Positions 4,790 through 5,384 of a DNA stretch of 5,384 nucleotides are shown piece after piece; the first letter of the stretch is position 1; each line of letters starts with the position of its first letter. A program made the translations under genes and the position numbers. Source of the DNA: Candidatus Parvarchaeota archaeon. Lineage in GTDB: Archaea > Micrarchaeota > Micrarchaeia > Anstonellales > VGKX01. The stretch lies in the NCBI GenBank assembly GCA_016866895.1, contig VGKX01000079.1:1-5384 (forward strand), written 5' to 3'. The notes under the pieces were generated by a model. It was not told the DNA's origin, ran no database searches, and worked only from the letters and a program-made list of their open reading frames with translations.

Positions 4790-4815
4790 AAAAACAGCCA
4801 GGCAAGAAGTTGCCT
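4790..4815 (-). terminator. Hairpin followed by a T-run between the surface-protein gene and rpoK
   Basis: On the minus strand AGGCAA-CTTC-TTGCCT (4815-4800) forms a perfect 6-bp stem with a 4-nt loop, followed 5 nt later by TTTTT (4794-4790). That arrangement looks like an intrinsic terminator. It could end the surface-protein transcript. If rpoK starts from the 4847-4858 box, it would instead lie inside the rpoK leader and act as an attenuator. Confidence 0.42.
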
Positions 4816-4846
4816 AAGTATCTTTCCTTGGCTATTTTAGCGAAGC

Positions 4847-4858
4847 TTAATTTTTAAT
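4847..4858 (-). promoter_or_regulatory. TATA-like element upstream of rpoK
   Basis: The minus strand reads ATTAAAAATTAA here. Usual spacing predicts a start near 4827 and a leader of about 78 nt, which is long for an archaeal message and would include the 4800-4815 hairpin. A second A/T patch, CTAAAATAG at about 4840-4832, is an alternative box. Confidence 0.4.
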
Positions 4859-4867
4859 GCCTTTCTG

Positions 4868-4883
4868 TGCCCCTCCTAGGGCA
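4868..4883. other. Short stem-loop downstream of the surface-protein gene
   Basis: TGCCC (4868-4872) pairs with GGGCA (4879-4883) around a 6-nt loop. It lies about 60 nt beyond the surface-protein stop codon and just upstream of the rpoK TATA candidate. It may stabilise the 3' end of that transcript, but no T-run adjoins it on the minus strand. Confidence 0.28.
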
Positions 4884-4939
4884 TAATGCGTTGATTATTG
4901 CACCTGGATTTCCATTTTCTGCAGGCAAGGTCTTGTTTT

Positions 4940-5384
4940 TCATGGAAGCGTCGGGGGTGCAGCAGGCGTATCGTCATCCGCAATGTTTAGCCTACAGTCA
5001 GAGCCGAACTTGAGCAGGTAAGTTGCTCCAACTGCGTTTGCCGGAATCGGGGAAGCCGAAGTCGGGACGCTTCTTACAACAAAATCATCATCATAATGCC
5101 AGCCCTGGTCGTTCGTGCCGCCGCCTCTTTGGCCTTTGCTCGGGTTCCAGTAATTGCCCTTGGCAACATTGCAGTTTGCCAGCATCTCCTTCATGTTTTT
5201 GCCGACCATGAATGGCTGGATTGTGAAAAAGTTCCAGCCTTTTTTTATTGTGGGGTTGCTTGCCTTAAAGTTGACCTGGGAATCAGTCTGAGTGTCAAGT
5301 TTTGTCTCAATCCTGCAGTTTTTAGAGCTGTACATCCACCAGCCGCCATACATTGCATGGTAATATGCCAGGTTCTTTTCTCCT
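4940..5384 (-). CDS. Surface or secreted protein with a C-terminal GWN-type domain, 5' end cut by the window edge
   Basis: The frame is open to the right edge, so the visible 147 residues are the C-terminal part of a larger protein. Ten codons precede the first ATG at 5353 without a stop, ending in LAYYHA, and I see no start signal there. Residues 48-72 read KKGWNFFTIQPFMVGKNMKE then MLANC. Then come YWN (78-80), GWHYDDD (94-100) and GATYLLKFGSDCRL (119-132). This order (K-x-GWN, M-V-G-K, N-C-N, aromatic-W-N, G-x-Y-x-x-K, D-C-x-L) matches a repeated module I associate with surface proteins of DPANN-type archaea, where the two cysteines probably pair. No enzymatic function can be inferred; a role in the envelope or in adhesion is a guess. 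The tail ends in a short acidic, Pro/Ala-rich stretch without a membrane anchor. Confidence 0.6.
   Translation of the reverse strand, partial: GEKNLAYYHAMYGGWWMYSSKNCRIETKLDTQTDSQVNFKASNPTIKKGWNFFTIQPFMVGKNMKEMLANCNVAKGNYWNPSKGQRGGGTNDQGWHYDDDFVVRSVPTSASPIPANAVGATYLLKFGSDCRLNIADDDTPAAPPTLP

Noticed and set aside
4756..4839. A short hydrophobic minus-strand frame just before rpoK, containing LLAWLFLGFVGLPY
   Set aside because: It looks like a membrane segment but has no ATG, GTG or TTG start after the preceding stop. It is probably chance or a decayed remnant.
4854..4943. A 29-codon minus-strand frame whose ATG overlaps the surface-protein stop as ATGA
   Set aside because: The overlap resembles coupled genes, but there is no Shine-Dalgarno motif, the composition is not protein-like, and the frame runs through the 4868-4883 hairpin and into the rpoK TATA candidate.
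5351..5353. The ATG at 5353 as the true start of the surface-protein gene
   Set aside because: The frame stays open to the window edge, the upstream residues look coding, and a protein starting here would lack a signal peptide. It is better read as a 5'-truncated gene.
1..5384. tRNA, rRNA, CRISPR array, insertion sequence or replication origin
   Set aside because: I looked for clover-leaf arms with a GGTTC-type loop, evenly spaced direct repeats, terminal inverted repeats with transposase motifs, and origin-like repeats, and saw none. This was by eye only.

Overview
The window is archaeal and gene-dense. The evidence is a 58-residue RNA polymerase subunit K (RpoK), an AK6/Fap7-type adenylate kinase, archaeal TATA-like boxes with short leaders, GTGA-type Shine-Dalgarno motifs, and a surface-protein domain of a type I associate with DPANN-group archaea. 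A DPANN-like lineage (for example Micrarchaeota or Diapherotrites) is my best guess. It rests on family recognition, and no marker in the window fixes it.

Left part (1-1804), all on the minus strand and read right to left: a myo-inositol-1-phosphate synthase gene (470-1804), then a ribbon-helix-helix antitoxin (79-384), then the first 24 codons of a RelE-type toxin cut by the window edge (1-74). Between the synthase and the antitoxin lies an alternating CACAT/ATGTG half-site array with a 9-nt step, placed where an autoregulated toxin-antitoxin promoter would carry its operator.

Middle part (1805-4018): a secreted six-cysteine protein of unknown function (1977-2963, minus) is transcribed divergently from a PadR-like winged-helix regulator (3051-3404, plus). 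They are separated by 87 bp holding a TATA box that reads well on both strands. Neither gene has a clear Shine-Dalgarno motif, and the PadR gene looks leaderless. The AK6/Fap7 kinase gene follows on the plus strand (3449-4018) after 44 nt.

Right part (4076-5384), again all minus: the truncated C-terminal half of a surface protein with a GWN-type domain (4940-5384), a 190-bp spacer with two hairpins and a promoter candidate, rpoK (4573-4749), and a small unrecognised protein with an Ala/Pro/Gln-rich tail (4076-4477). The kinase and this small gene converge.

No single pathway unites the genes. RpoK and AK6 are core information-processing functions. The synthase feeds inositol phospholipid or solute synthesis. 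The toxin-antitoxin pair, PadR regulator and secreted proteins are accessory. The points most worth following are the bacterial-looking synthase, the half-site array and the PadR/secreted-protein divergon. I found no RNA genes, CRISPR arrays or insertion sequences, and no gene-free stretch longer than 300 bases.
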